DNA of 64,000 nucleotides from Ostrinia nubilalis (lineage: Eukaryota; Arthropoda; Insecta; Lepidoptera; Crambidae). The notes beneath the pieces were generated by a model that searched no databases, was not told where the DNA came from, and was given only the letters and a program-made list of their open reading frames with translations. This document shows positions 9,801-19,542 of this stretch, in pieces (the first letter of the stretch is position 1; each line of letters opens with the position of its first letter). The stretch is from the NCBI RefSeq assembly GCF_963855985.1, contig NC_087111.1, forward strand, positions 6,515,001-6,579,000, written 5' to 3'. Made by a program: the position numbers and the translations under genes.

Positions 9801-12030
9801 ACAAAATTAATGTCTCCAGGTACACGGGCCAAGATAAGCGAGTACAAGCACTGCAACCTGGGCAAGGTCCCGGGTTCGGTGCTGATGGGGCGCGCCAACC
9901 ACACCGAGTTAGACACATATTCTAACCTCATGGTCTACGCGCAGCAATTGTACGGCGCTGCTACTACTGACGAGTTTAGGTATGAACTACTCCATCATGT
10001 TAAAATCTTGTCTTATTCCACAAAACCCCATATGCTTCAACACAGGTCGTGCGGCCCATGACAGTCCACGCGACCTGTCATTAATAAATAAATCTTTATC
10101 ATTAATTAATAATAATCTTTCACTATCCTCACTCTCACACACATAATATTATATTAATTATAGCCTGACCAGGAACATAAAAACCCTCGCCATGTTGCGG
10201 AAATCTAATGGTACTAATTTATTTTAATGGCAACAATAACTAAAAACTTCATTGACATGTCACCTTGCATGTCAGTCTATTGCTGTCAAAGTGTACCTAA
10301 ACAAACTTTATTTTAAATGTGCGCAATTGATTTTGTGAATGAAATTGCTAAAATCTTTTTATAGTCGTGAAAGAAAAGTGGTTCACAATGTGTTAAAGTA
10401 TTTGTCGAAGAGAAATACCAAGGGTTCGGACAATATTTTCATTGAATAATGTTTCCAACAAAGGTTGTCAAATTGACTGACATGTTTATCGTATAGTACA
10501 GTCCACTATGAAAATTAGCTGTGGTTTGTTTCAACTACCTATTTTAAAGTTTTTTGTCACTTTCTAAGTGTTGAATTTTATGGAATTGGGAAAGAAGTAC
10601 CGAGTTTGAAGCGTTCATGAGCAGACATTGCAGTTGAATATTCAAGTTCTGAATTTGATTATTGATGAATAATAAAATAAATCCTACTAGCTCGATTGAT
10701 GGTTCCATTTAATTTATTTAAACCAGGTTACCTATAATAATATGTTTTCGTTAATTTATGAAAATATTAAATTAGCCCGTAATCCTGAATCCTGATACCT
10801 ACATAAAGTTAGCCTATTAATTTAACACAGGTACGACTGTACTCAGTGTTGCACTATCAAATGCAATTGATGCGCCACTATGCCAGGGTTTTTATGTTCC
10901 TGGTCAGGCTATAACATCTTAATTTTCTGTAAAACGTAAAATGTAAACTGAGTTTCTGAAGTTTTGATGTAACATTCATTATTAACCTATACTTTATAGG
11001 ATGCATGTTGTTAGGTTACAATTTAGTCCATAAGCTTACGTGCTATATAATTTGTGAAACCTTAATTGTAATCTGTTTTGCGTCTTTAATAAATAAATAA
11101 ATAAATAATAAAATAATAAATAATTTATTTCTGTATAAAACTTAGCCTAGATAAAGTACACGTTTGGTTTCAATTAAAATTAGTGCACGGACATAATTAA
11201 TAAAACCTAAACTAAGCAAAATATTTTGCCTGTATCTTACATTGGCCTATGATCGCACCGGCAATGGCGATCTGCACGCGTTGGTGTGGTTGAAGCTTTA
11301 GATGATCCCCTGCTAAGGGACTTTGTAGACTTTTTGTCCACATATCCCCTTGATTCTCTGCTCAGGGGATTTGTAGACAGTGTCCACCTATCATATCATG
11401 CGCCACGTTGGATTTCACATTTCTTTTGCAAAATTTTGTTTTCGTCTCCTCATAACACGTGATACACTATAAAATATAGGGGAATCCATAACGTCATACA
11501 AATATGAAATTTAAGAAAATCCATGACATGAACAAAAACGTCATAGCTCACATAGTGTTTGTCCAACTCAACCCCAGGGTTTATAATTTCATATACCGTG
11601 AAATGGCTATGCTCACGTGACAACGTGACACGTGGCAAACGTGGAAACACAATAGCCATAGACAAGAAGATTCCGTGACATGAACAAAAACGTCACAGCC
11701 CATGCCCATATAGTGTTTGTCCATGGTGTCCCCATTATAATGATTTATTTCTCTTCCAGTTTCAGCATGTTCTTCTCGCCTCCCCCATACGCGGATTTAA
11801 TCTTCAGCGACGCAGCGGTCCGTCTAAAGCCGTTGCCACACAAGCAGCGGTCAGCGGACATCATAGCGGGCAAGGCGTTACCTCGCGCCGCACGCATAGT
11901 GTCGTGCGACGCGCCGCAAAGCGCTTACTATATCGCGGCAGATACGGACTTTTTGTCCGCTGGTTATAGGAACGGGGTGGTGGGGACTGTAATAGGATTG
12001 GCGATCTTTGTTGTCGCTTTACTACGATAA
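3819..12030 (+). CDS. Tsf2: Transferrin 2 (melanotransferrin-like), C-lobe exons; 5' part outside the window
   Basis: Exons seen: a about 3819-3974, b 4349-4492, c 5265-5452, d 9820-9979, e 11760-12030 (stop TAA). Junction phases agree from a 3' part through b, c, d and e. The peptide follows the transferrin C-lobe order: LRGKNTCHTGIGMAAGW, the anion-site region, then EPYYGHVGAVRCMVEGGGDVAF (split here as EPYYGHV and GAVRCMVEGGG), WWARDL, LLCPDG, and a C-terminus ending in a hydrophobic tail (VIGLAIFVVALL). Family knowledge: melanotransferrins are membrane-anchored (often by GPI), and Drosophila Tsf2 acts at septate junctions. The N-lobe is not in the window. Oddities: exon a has a GACCT tandem duplication near 3881-3890 that breaks the frame relative to other transferrins; exon c is followed by five decayed copies; exon e is copied at 12476. 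The gene may be intact in other alleles or a pseudogene here. Identification is firm, functionality is not. Confidence 0.85.
3986..4140 (+). repeat. About 26-bp tandem repeat in Tsf2 intron
   Basis: About six units of the type AAAGGGTCATTGCAAACAGG followed by GCATCT, with small length differences, lie between exons a and b. Confidence 0.75.
4144..4178 (+). pseudogene. Tail copy of Tsf2 exon b
   Basis: CAGGATAACCTGTGCCATTT and the following bases match the 3' end of exon b (about 4452-4484). One change within the match, GGA to GGG, is synonymous. The copy loses similarity just before the splice donor. Unlike the other copies, it lies upstream of its parent exon. Confidence 0.75.
4710..4810 (+). 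repeat. Dispersed repeat, family shared with 39467 and 33935
   Basis: The segment with TGGTTGGGTTTTTATTGGCG and CTGGCTACACAGGAGTTG recurs in MLH1 intron 9 (39467-39580, same strand) and, inverted and more diverged, in MCM6 intron 12 (33935-34015). The type is not recognised. Confidence 0.6.
4867..5000 (+). repeat. Dispersed repeat related to 39855-39990
   Basis: Words such as AACGCGACGTTTATTAATGA, GTACTCACGGCTTGACG and the GCTGCAATGCTGCAGCC block recur in inverted order in MLH1 intron 8. Probably retrotransposon-derived; no coding region is recognisable. Confidence 0.4.
5689..5864 (+). pseudogene. Exon c copy 2 of Tsf2, lacks the true 5' part
   Basis: From about 5711 the sequence matches exon c through the donor at 5865. 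The first 37 bases of the parent, coding RCRRDASEPYY, are replaced by CTCTAG plus unrelated bases. An AG at 5687-5688 would splice in frame, but the product would lack the conserved EPYY segment. All eight or so differences in the shared part are synonymous. The donor is intact. Confidence 0.75.
6380..6554 (+). pseudogene. Exon c copy 3 of Tsf2
   Basis: Same architecture as copy 2, but CACGTGGGC has become CACTGGGC. This one-base loss puts the 5' extension and the transferrin frame out of register. It has one amino-acid change (PAEV to PVEV); other differences are synonymous. The donor at 6555 is intact. Confidence 0.75.
7272..7446 (+). pseudogene. Exon c copy 4 of Tsf2
   Basis: Carries the same one-base deletion as copies 3, 5 and 6, so those four share a common ancestor. 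The transferrin frame stays open through the donor at 7447. Confidence 0.75.
8381..8555 (+). pseudogene. Exon c copy 5 of Tsf2
   Basis: Its 5' flank is nearly identical to that of copy 3 (2001 bases away), while its 3' flank matches that of copy 4 (1109 bases away). It is a mosaic, as expected from unequal exchange or conversion within the array. Confidence 0.75.
8985..9159 (+). pseudogene. Exon c copy 6 of Tsf2
   Basis: Last copy before exon d. It has the shared one-base deletion, one amino-acid change (LQLLC to LQMLC) and an intact donor at 9160. The minisatellite unit just upstream has GGTTAG in place of the GGTGAG donor word. Confidence 0.75.
10159..10913. mobile_element. TIR element, non-autonomous, copy 2 of 2
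   Basis: Direct-orientation partner of 2065-2811, with only scattered substitutions and small indels. It lies in the intron between Tsf2 exons d and e and is flanked by TA. Confidence 0.8.
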
Positions 12031-12312
12031 TACATAATCTACCTTAAAACAGTGAACTTAGACAAGTGACACTTTTTGATCGATCCGAAATCGTTGAGAA
12101 GTAGCTACGTAAGAAAAAATTCTAGTTTATAATTTTTGACGTTTATTTATAGTTATAATGACAGCTATTTTGAAAATTTGACAGCTATTTCTGATATTAC
12201 GATGCAGCGGTCCGCTAACAATGGTCCTTCGAGCCGGATGCATTTATTTAGAAGTTTTTACTTTGACGGTTTTATGGAAGGCTGGTGAAGAGAATAATTT
12301 ACTATTTCGTTA

Positions 12313-12473
12313 GACCCAATATACTGAACTGTCCTATCCGTGACATTGACACCGGAGCCCCACCGTCAATAGCAAATCGCTGATTCCGATTTTTGCTATG
12401 TTGGAAACTATAAAGTTGAACGATGGTGGCGCCCCTCTGTCAATGAGTTTGGTGGGTCAGTTCAGTTTGGGTC
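12313..12473. mobile_element. Short MITE abutting the Tsf2 terminal-exon copy
   Basis: The ends GACCCAATATACTGAACTG and CAGTTCAGTTTGGGTC are imperfect inverted complements. The element stops within 3-5 bases of the point where the exon copy begins. Confidence 0.6.
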
Positions 12474-12475
12474 AT

Positions 12476-12684
12476 CTATAAAGCCTTTGCCGCACAAGCA
12501 GCGGTCAGCGGACATCATAGCGGGCAAGGCGTTACCTCGCGCCGCTCGCATAGTGTCGTGCGACGCGCCGCAAAGCGCTTACTACATTGCGGCTGATACG
12601 GACTTCTTGTCCGCTGGTTATAGGGACGGGGTGGTGGGGGCTGTAATAGGATTGGCGGTGTTTATTGTCGCTTTACTACGATAG
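12476..12684 (+). pseudogene. Tail copy of Tsf2 terminal exon e
   Basis: Reproduces the last 68 codons or so of exon e, from the KPLPHKQRSADI segment to the stop, here TAG instead of TAA. About 40 bases of the 3' flank are also shared (ACAAGTG, CACTTTTT). Most changes are synonymous; four are not (N to D, T to A, I to V, V to I, all in or near the hydrophobic tail). It has no splice acceptor of its own, but the frame is fully open, so it would be a usable 3' end if spliced to. Confidence 0.75.
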
Positions 12685-13078
12685 GAAATAACTATGAAAA
12701 ACAACGGGCATAGACAAGTGGCACTTTTTAATCGCTCCGAAATTCATATCCCTTTACATTAAAAACCAGCTACACATACAAATAAACGCCGGAGCGAAGG
12801 CATTTCAGAATTACAACTGTCACGTTCTGCCACTTGTCTATGGAGACTGATTTGAATGGAAAGAGCCAGAGGAAGGCAACAATTTCTCTAAAAACTCGCT
12901 ATTTTAGCCCTTTTCTTTTGCTATACGAAATCTATGAGGAGTCAAATTTGGACAGCTCTTAAAAAGTGTATTTGTGGTAAATAAGTGAATCTTAGAATAT
13001 TTCTTGTAATTATGCATTTATAAACATGTAAAATAGGTTAAACTGTAAGAAAACATTCTGTACTTTATACTTTCTGAA

Positions 13079-13203
13079 ATTATGACAGCTATTTCTTATA
13101 TTATGACAGCTATTTCTGATATTATAACAGCTATTTCTGATATTATGACAGCTATTTCTGAAATTATGACAGCTATTTCTGATATTATGACAGCTATTTT
13201 TTT
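13079..13203 (+). repeat. About 19-21-bp minisatellite (ATTATGACAGCTATTTCTGA)n
   Basis: Six to seven units. Single related units also occur near 12160-12200, close to the Tsf2 terminal-exon copy. Confidence 0.8.
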
Positions 13204-13723
13204 ATTATATAATTTTGAGTTATGAATGTATTAAATCCGTCCATCATAAGCTGAGCTTGTAGACTAGTATTAGTTAACAAACAATATTGTGTGTAAGTGT
13301 AAATCTAAAAATAATATTGTGTTATATTTATTTAGTAACAAGATGCAACTGTGTAAGTAATCTCATAACTGATATTTAATTTCTTTTCTACATTATTGTG
13401 GTATGTCTTTTTATATCAATGGTTTTCATTGTTTTACTAATAAGTACTAGATTATTTACTTTAAAAGTTTAGTACAAAATCTATTTTTTTACTATTTTGC
13501 TAAAAGACTTTTATTATATTTTTTTCTTATATGTCTGTAACAATAATATTATTATTGTTATTCTGAATTTTCAAGTCCAATCACTTGAAAATGGTAGCAC
13601 CAGGTGCATTTTATAACAAAACCGTCCAAATGAAATCTCATAATTATAAGTTAGTAAGTTTTAATACAAACTGTATTATTTTATACAAAACAATAAATAG
13701 AGTGCCTTATGTAAAATCTGGTT

Positions 13724-13729
13724 TTTATT
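13724..13729 (-). terminator. Polyadenylation signal of TERT
   Basis: AATAAA on the minus strand, 23 bases beyond the TERT stop codon, is the first candidate signal. Confidence 0.5.
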
Positions 13730-13751
13730 TTTATAACAGTAACAAAATAAG

Positions 13752-15899
13752 TTAATTGCTTTTTAAAAGTAATTTATGGTGGTAACACTGGAACCCTTCT
13801 GGTAGAGTATCAAACTTTTTGACTATGGCTCTCAAGTCTGTCCTTCTGCATACTACTTTCACAGCCTGTCGCAAGATGTTTCCATCAATATCGATCCTGC
13901 TTGCATGATCCCTCCACTTCCCAAACAAACAATTCGATTTCGCCAGTTCATCTTTGATAAACGGCACTAGCTTCAAACATTTAGGGGTCAATTTCGCACA
14001 CAAACTCAACGCCAACCAAGAAATATACCGAAAATGGTTTATGCAATACATAAACGTATAATCCTTAGGCTTATTCTTCATCAGCACTTCCAAAATAGTG
14101 TTAGTAAGTCTTACAGTAACTTTCCTTTTGTACAACTTCAAGAGATCCCTCATTTCACACTCATCGCAAAGCATGGCTAATATTGTACAAAATTTATTCG
14201 CTGATAAAAAAAATGTGCTAAATATATGCCCCCAAACAATTTCCTCAGAGTTGTGAATAAAATTGAAAATATGGCCACTGATCTGACTTGACTGTCCGAT
14301 ACGTGTTTCTAAAAACTTGTAAATATTATCTATTGAACTATTAAATGTTATTTTATAACACATTTGACCGGTTAATACATTTTGTGCTCTGCTAACATGC
14401 AGCATAACAGTGTTATAGCAGTAACCCAAAAAAGTAATTTCTTCGCTATATTTAATCGTTGGGTGGGAAAAGTTTACAACAGTCTTCTCATAGTTCACAT
14501 TATCATAGTTTGATAACGCTTTTAAAAACATTTCAGCATCTTCTAATGAATCTGTGACATACAGATAATCATCTACAACTCTGACAAATAGTTTTATGTT
14601 GTTTTCAGTCATTTTTATAAAATTTTCAAAATATTGTTCATCCAAATGATTATAATATAATTCTGATAGTGCTGGTGAATATTTGTATCCCTGTACCAGT
14701 CCCTTCTTCCATTCATAAACGGTAGAACCAGCCCGTATTAGTAGAGGCCTCCGAAGCTCAGAAATCATATCTTTAAATTGATGTAACATCTTTTCAGAGA
14801 CACCAGCCTCTTCTTTCAGTTTCCGAAACCTCTCGTGTAGTATTGTTATAAGTTTTTCTTTATTCACACAGCCAAAAGCATTACTTAGATCTGTTCTGAT
14901 AAAGTATAATTTTGGGCGATTTAATTTTAGCCAATTGGAATATAATACACTGAATTGGCTTTCAGTCTTCTTATGAGATCTACCTGTCAACTTTCTCAGA
15001 AAATTCAACCGTTCTTTTATTCTGTTCTTATCTGCAGGAGTTAGAGAATCATTTTTATATCGAACTATTGGCCTGCAATCATGATTTGCTTTCAAGACTA
15101 GATGCAGCTTAGGTATTTCCTTCATTAACATCTTAAGTTTAATTTTGTTTGAATGACTATGGTGTTGTTTATATTTTCTTCCCATACAATATGGAGGGGA
15201 TATCTTTATAACGCTTCGGCAAATCATCTTATGGATAGTTTTATCGTAAAAACTCTGCCATTGGTTCTTCCAAAAGAAGTGCAGCTTGTTTTCATCTGCA
15301 TCTAATTTACAAGTTGTAACGTAAAAATTCAAGCATATCATTGGAGACAATAAATTTCGAATTATCCACATAAGAATATGGTATAGAATTTTCTGAGAGA
15401 CTGTTCTGTCTAGCTGATGCCACACATTCGGTGAAAAATCCCATTTTAAAAGTATTTTACTTAATAAAATATGTTGGCGTTTCATGCCATGTAGTACAAT
15501 AATTTGTACAAACTTCTTGAATACATTTTCATTGTGCCCATTTCCATAGAGCTCCTTTGGTATAATATCATACAAGGCAAGCCAGCATTTTGAGAAGATT
15601 TCACTTTTATTCAGAGAGTTTAATTCTTTACTTTCTTTACTATCTCCAGTAAATCCATTTTCTGGAAAGTAATTTCTAAAGTCCTGCTTTGAATATTTTT
15701 GGACATTTTCTCTTAAAATCCTTAGATGTTGTAGCAAGTTAGGGCGCAATCCACTCACCAAATTTTCATCTTCAAAAATATTTCTCAGGAACTGTGTTTC
15801 ATTTTCCTCCTTCAGGAGACTTTTCTTTAAAATATTTCCATAAGATCTCACATTCTGTTTATCCACAAAGTGTTGAGTGAAACAAATTGGGACATCCAT
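13752..15899 (-). CDS. TERT: Telomerase reverse transcriptase, intronless
   Basis: A single 715-residue open frame from ATG (MDVPICF) to a stop followed by AATAAA. Motifs in order: FYVTT-type motif T region with FFWKNQWQSFY (about 192-219), CRPIVRY motif 2 (about 275-281), motif A YFIRTDLSNAFG with Asp about 337, motif B' GLVQGYKYSPAL (about 400-411), motif C FVRVVDDYLYVT with Asp 443 and 444, KTVVNF (about 472-477), and primer-grip FLGYCYN (about 490-496). VDD and KTVVNF separate TERT from ordinary retrotransposon RTs. All three catalytic aspartates are present. Vertebrate TERTs exceed 1100 residues; little room remains here for an N-terminal TEN domain, as known for insect TERTs. It adds telomeric repeats using an RNA template in the nucleus. 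It is divergent from the glycerate kinase gene, with about 900 bases between starts. Confidence 0.95.
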   Translation of the reverse strand: MDVPICFTQHFVDKQNVRSYGNILKKSLLKEENETQFLRNIFEDENLVSGLRPNLLQHLRILRENVQKYSKQDFRNYFPENGFTGDSKESKELNSLNKSEIFSKCWLALYDIIPKELYGNGHNENVFKKFVQIIVLHGMKRQHILLSKILLKWDFSPNVWHQLDRTVSQKILYHILMWIIRNLLSPMICLNFYVTTCKLDADENKLHFFWKNQWQSFYDKTIHKMICRSVIKISPPYCMGRKYKQHHSHSNKIKLKMLMKEIPKLHLVLKANHDCRPIVRYKNDSLTPADKNRIKERLNFLRKLTGRSHKKTESQFSVLYSNWLKLNRPKLYFIRTDLSNAFGCVNKEKLITILHERFRKLKEEAGVSEKMLHQFKDMISELRRPLLIRAGSTVYEWKKGLVQGYKYSPALSELYYNHLDEQYFENFIKMTENNIKLFVRVVDDYLYVTDSLEDAEMFLKALSNYDNVNYEKTVVNFSHPTIKYSEEITFLGYCYNTVMLHVSRAQNVLTGQMCYKITFNSSIDNIYKFLETRIGQSSQISGHIFNFIHNSEEIVWGHIFSTFFLSANKFCTILAMLCDECEMRDLLKLYKRKVTVRLTNTILEVLMKNKPKDYTFMYCINHFRYISWLALSLCAKLTPKCLKLVPFIKDELAKSNCLFGKWRDHASRIDIDGNILRQAVKVVCRRTDLRAIVKKFDTLPEGFQCYHHKLLLKSN

Positions 15900-16246
15900 G
15901 AAGATGTTTCAAAACTACATGAAAACTTTCACAGAATTTCAATTGTTTTGATTGTTTACAAGCGTCCAAACTCATTAAAATTCAAATATTGCGGCGACTT
16001 GTTACGACTTGTCCAAAATACTACACCACGTTCCGTTCCACAAATCATGTTCGACACGGGTTAATAAAATCACGAATAAAATAATAAAACCAAAGAATCA
16101 GTCATTCAATAATTTGCATGTTGGATTTATTATTATAGTACCCATTTTCCCTATTAAAATCAAATGATTTCTGTAGCTAAATATTGTAAACGTGAAGGTA
16201 GTCAAAATATTTAAAATTTACGACGCGACGCATGAAACGGAACTCA

Positions 16247-16415
16247 GAGCCCCGATTACGGTAACTTTTATAACGTCTACAATCCAGACGCGTTTCTGAT
16301 TCTGCGATACGATTGGTCAAAACAGCTGACGTACGCTGTTGAACGACCAATCGTATCGCAGAATCGAGAAGCGTGTCTGGATTGTTGACGTTAAAAATTA
16401 CCGTAATCGGGGCTC
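16247..16415. mobile_element. Palindromic MITE in the TERT-GLYCTK intergenic region
   Basis: GAGCCCCGATTACGG at the left end is perfectly mirrored by CCGTAATCGGGGCTC at the right. Internal arms (TGCGATACGATTGGTC and its complement) allow nearly complete fold-back. It sits 350 bases from the TERT start and 390 from the kinase start, inside the presumed shared promoter. Confidence 0.75.
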
Positions 16416-16802
16416 AGAACCAAAGAGCACTCAGAACTGTCAATGACAGTTTATTGCATTCCGTTACAGGCACCTGACGGTCAAATTTTTCTTGCACAAA
16501 TTGTTCATAAATTGGTTATATTGAATGTATAATATAAATATTTAACGCAGTAACTTCTACTTCTATCGTAGGTATTATCTAAATAGGCAAATTATTAAAA
16601 TCACCTTTTAGAAATTAAATAAACCTTAACAAAAACAGCTGATCAACGATGACATTGACATTTGTTATCAAAGTTTATGTTTTTTTGTTTTGTTATCAGT
16701 AGATAACACTCGCCACTTAGCAAAAGTACTTTTTATCATAATGTTGATAGCTTATTTGATCTCTTGAAACTGATTACAAAGAAATATTATCGTAAAATTA
16801 AA

Positions 16803-18329
16803 ATGTTTTGTTATCGTATTCAGTTTTCAGTCCTTTGGCGAACTATCCACAGTCATAAGTTTTGTTTTTCTTACACCATGTCCAAGGCGACCTTTAGTGA
16901 TTTGGTGCAAATATTCCGTAGTGGAGTTTTAGTAGTGCAACCGGACAAATTAATTAGAAACTCAGTAAATTACAATGCTACTACCGAAAAGTTAATAATA
17001 GCAGGTGATAGCTACAACTTGCAAAACAAAGATGTATTCCTAGTAGGAACAGGCAAGGCGGTACAGAATATGGCAAAAGAACTTGAAAAAATACTTGGTG
17101 GAAAAATCAAGCATGGAATTGTAAGCATACCTGATGGAAGTAAAAGTGAAACGGTCATAAACAAGTACGTCCGGTACAGTGAAGGTGCTAAGAACAATCT
17201 GCCAGACAAAAATGCCGAAGCTACTGCTATAAAAGTCAAGAAATTAGTCTCTAGTTTGACGTCAAATGATTTACTAATAGTCTTGATATCAGGCGGTGGG
17301 TCCTCACTTTTGCCGTTACCAAGAGAGCCAATAACTTTAGAAGAGAAATGTGGACTAGTGAAGAAACTGGCAAACGCAGGGGCAGATATAGTGGAACTGA
17401 ACACAGTTAGAAAAAGAATATCTGAGCTAAAAGGAGGACAATTAGCTATGAGAGCTCAACCAGCTCAAGTTGTGTCTTTGATCCTCTCTGATATAGTTGG
17501 AGATCCTCTAGACTTAATAGCTAGTGGTCCTACAACAGAAAATAATGACGATCCAAATGCAGCTGCAGATATTATCAAAAAGTACAACCTTTATGAGCAG
17601 CTGCCTCTTTCTGTTAAAACTATATTGAATGAATTAAATGACTCAAAAGAATTTCCCAAAGATAAAGTGAACAACTACATCATTGGCTCGAATAAAGTAA
17701 GCATTCATGAAGCAGCTAATCAAGCTGAGAAACTTGGATATTTACCAATATGTCTATCACACCAAGTGATCGGTAATATTGAAATTGTAGCTCAGGAGTA
17801 TGTTAAATTAGCTGAACTATTCTGCAAGCTTATTGAAGGTACACTGAATAAAGAAGAATTTAAAAGTTCAATCGATTCGCTGAATATTCCAGGAATAAGC
17901 ACAAACTTTATTGAAGATGATAAGGTTATGGATTTATTAAAACATAAGGATGTCTGTTTAGTGTTGGGGGGAGAAATAACTGTAGAAGTAAAAGGAAAGG
18001 GTAAAGGAGGAAGAAACCAACAGCTGTCTTTGGAATTTTCCAACATCATCCACAAAATCAAAGGCAGATTCAGCCATTTTGAAGTTGATTTTCTTAGTGC
18101 AGGAACAGATGGCATAGATGGGCCTACAGACGCAGCAGGTGCTATGGGATATCTGGACTTAGTATCAGAGTCTAAGGAAGTTAATATTGATATAAATGAT
18201 TATCTAAATAACAGTGATTCTTACAACTTCTACAAAAGATTTAAAAATGGTGAACTACATGTTTTCACTGGACATACTAACACTAATGTTATGGACATAC
18301 ATTTAATTGTGATAAGGAAGAAGAAATGA
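16803..18329 (+). CDS. Glycerate kinase (GLYCTK family)
   Basis: Single-exon frame of 508 residues. The N-terminal domain has VGTGKAVQNMA and LISGGGSSLLPLP. The C-terminal MOFRL domain has LGGEITVEVKGKGKGGRNQQ and SAGTDGIDGPTDAAGA. These are hallmarks of the D-glycerate 2-kinase class, which phosphorylates D-glycerate in serine and fructose breakdown. The start at 16803 (MFCYRIQF) adds a basic, aromatic leader that could target mitochondria. A second ATG at 16878 (MSKATF) aligns with the conserved domain start and would give a cytosolic form. The frame is open upstream to a TTG, which is not taken as a start. Human GLYCTK is of similar size. AATAAA follows at 18361. No key motif appears damaged. 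Confidence 0.93.
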   Translation: MFCYRIQFSVLWRTIHSHKFCFSYTMSKATFSDLVQIFRSGVLVVQPDKLIRNSVNYNATTEKLIIAGDSYNLQNKDVFLVGTGKAVQNMAKELEKILGGKIKHGIVSIPDGSKSETVINKYVRYSEGAKNNLPDKNAEATAIKVKKLVSSLTSNDLLIVLISGGGSSLLPLPREPITLEEKCGLVKKLANAGADIVELNTVRKRISELKGGQLAMRAQPAQVVSLILSDIVGDPLDLIASGPTTENNDDPNAAADIIKKYNLYEQLPLSVKTILNELNDSKEFPKDKVNNYIIGSNKVSIHEAANQAEKLGYLPICLSHQVIGNIEIVAQEYVKLAELFCKLIEGTLNKEEFKSSIDSLNIPGISTNFIEDDKVMDLLKHKDVCLVLGGEITVEVKGKGKGGRNQQLSLEFSNIIHKIKGRFSHFEVDFLSAGTDGIDGPTDAAGAMGYLDLVSESKEVNIDINDYLNNSDSYNFYKRFKNGELHVFTGHTNTNVMDIHLIVIRKKK

Positions 18330-18360
18330 TAATATTATAATATTTTTATGATTGTGAATG

Positions 18361-18366
18361 AATAAA
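18361..18366 (+). terminator. Polyadenylation signal of glycerate kinase gene
   Basis: AATAAA 32 bases after the stop, with a second copy a few bases on. Confidence 0.5.
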
Positions 18367-18498
18367 ACAATAAATAATCTATTGATAGACATATTTTATT
18401 TACACTAGTGTAACATAAAATATTGATAGGTAAACTACTAAAAATTAAATAAAGTAATAATATAAAAGTATTAAAACACCTAACCAGTTAGATCTTCA

Positions 18499-19542
18499 TC
18501 ATGATGATGGCTTCAAGAATAAATTCAATTTGTTTTGTTTTTCTTTCTCCTGTTTAAGCTTTGCTGACATCAGAACAGCCTGCTGACACAAACCAGCAAA
18601 CTTATCCTTCTTCTTCTTATTGTTTTTGATAACTTTCTGGTCTTTAACACTTCCTTGTAATGTGTTGTTCTTATTTGATAGAGAAAATATCTCTTTTGTT
18701 TTAGCATACACATCTACTTCAGGTTTCTTCAATTGATTTTTAGGTTTATTGGTGTTAGTTGCCTTTGTATTTGGCTGAATCTTTTCTTTTATTCTTTGTT
18801 CTGTGATTTTAGTGCCTTCATTTATTGGAATTAATTTTGGCTTAGTAGGTTTGAGAATTGGTGTGATTGTACTATTTTTGCAAAAAGTGCAGATCTGTTT
18901 CTGAAAAAAAAAACAGTTTAGCACAGATAATAAAACTAGGTTTTAGGTTTATTTATCAGCAAGTTTTATGGAATTTAAAATAGATTTCAGATACTTACCA
19001 GTTCATTACTGTTTAACATTTGTTGTCTAGTTTTAACATAATCGTCCTTGTTGTTTTTGTTTACTTTTAATTGTTTTATTCTCCGCTTTTGGCCTTTACT
19101 AAGTTTTATAGGTTTAACCTAAAATTTAGAAAAAGAAAATACTGGTTAACTTTACAAATACATATACATGGACTTATAAAACCGTCCATAAATGATACTG
19201 TGCAGTTTTTAATGTATTAAATACATAAATAATTGATTTAGAGCATCTTTATACTTACTGTTGTTTCTGTGCCTTTTTTCCATTCTATGAAACACCTTGA
19301 ACATCGAACTTTTGAAGAGAAGTGCTTATCTGGAAGGCCATGGTTTTTCGACAACTCTCTACACCGCATCCTTAAAATAAATAGAAATGTTTATGTTAAT
19401 TCAATGAAATAAATACAACAAGCTTCGCAACTAAAATAACTCACAAATAATAACTTCTCAGCAATGTCTTCGTCTGATCATTTTGGGTTTGTGATAAAGA
19501 TGAAGCTGCTTTAATTAGAAATGTAACTTTATCCTCGTTCAT
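18499..19542 (-). CDS. Zinc-ribbon protein, probably C18orf21/UPF0711-like
   Basis: Four exons on the minus strand: 19445-19542 (ATG), 19259-19370, 18999-19118 and 18499-18900 (stop TGA). All boundaries are GT-AG and the phases join to give 243 residues. Two cysteine pairs, CSRC (about 55) and CTFC (about 114), bracket a basic segment KPIKLSKGQKRRIKQLK, then a low-complexity Lys/Thr/Asn-rich region and a coiled basic end KLKQEKEKQNKLNLFLKPS. The Cys pairs around a KPIKLS-type linker resemble vertebrate C18orf21, a proposed RNase P/MRP-associated protein with an Rpp21-like ribbon. That assignment is by remembered layout only. It is divergent from MCM6, with about 500 bases between starts. Confidence 0.7.

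Noticed and set aside
16764..16802. N-terminal extension of glycerate kinase beginning at 16764
   Set aside because: The codon there is TTG. The first ATG in frame is at 16803.
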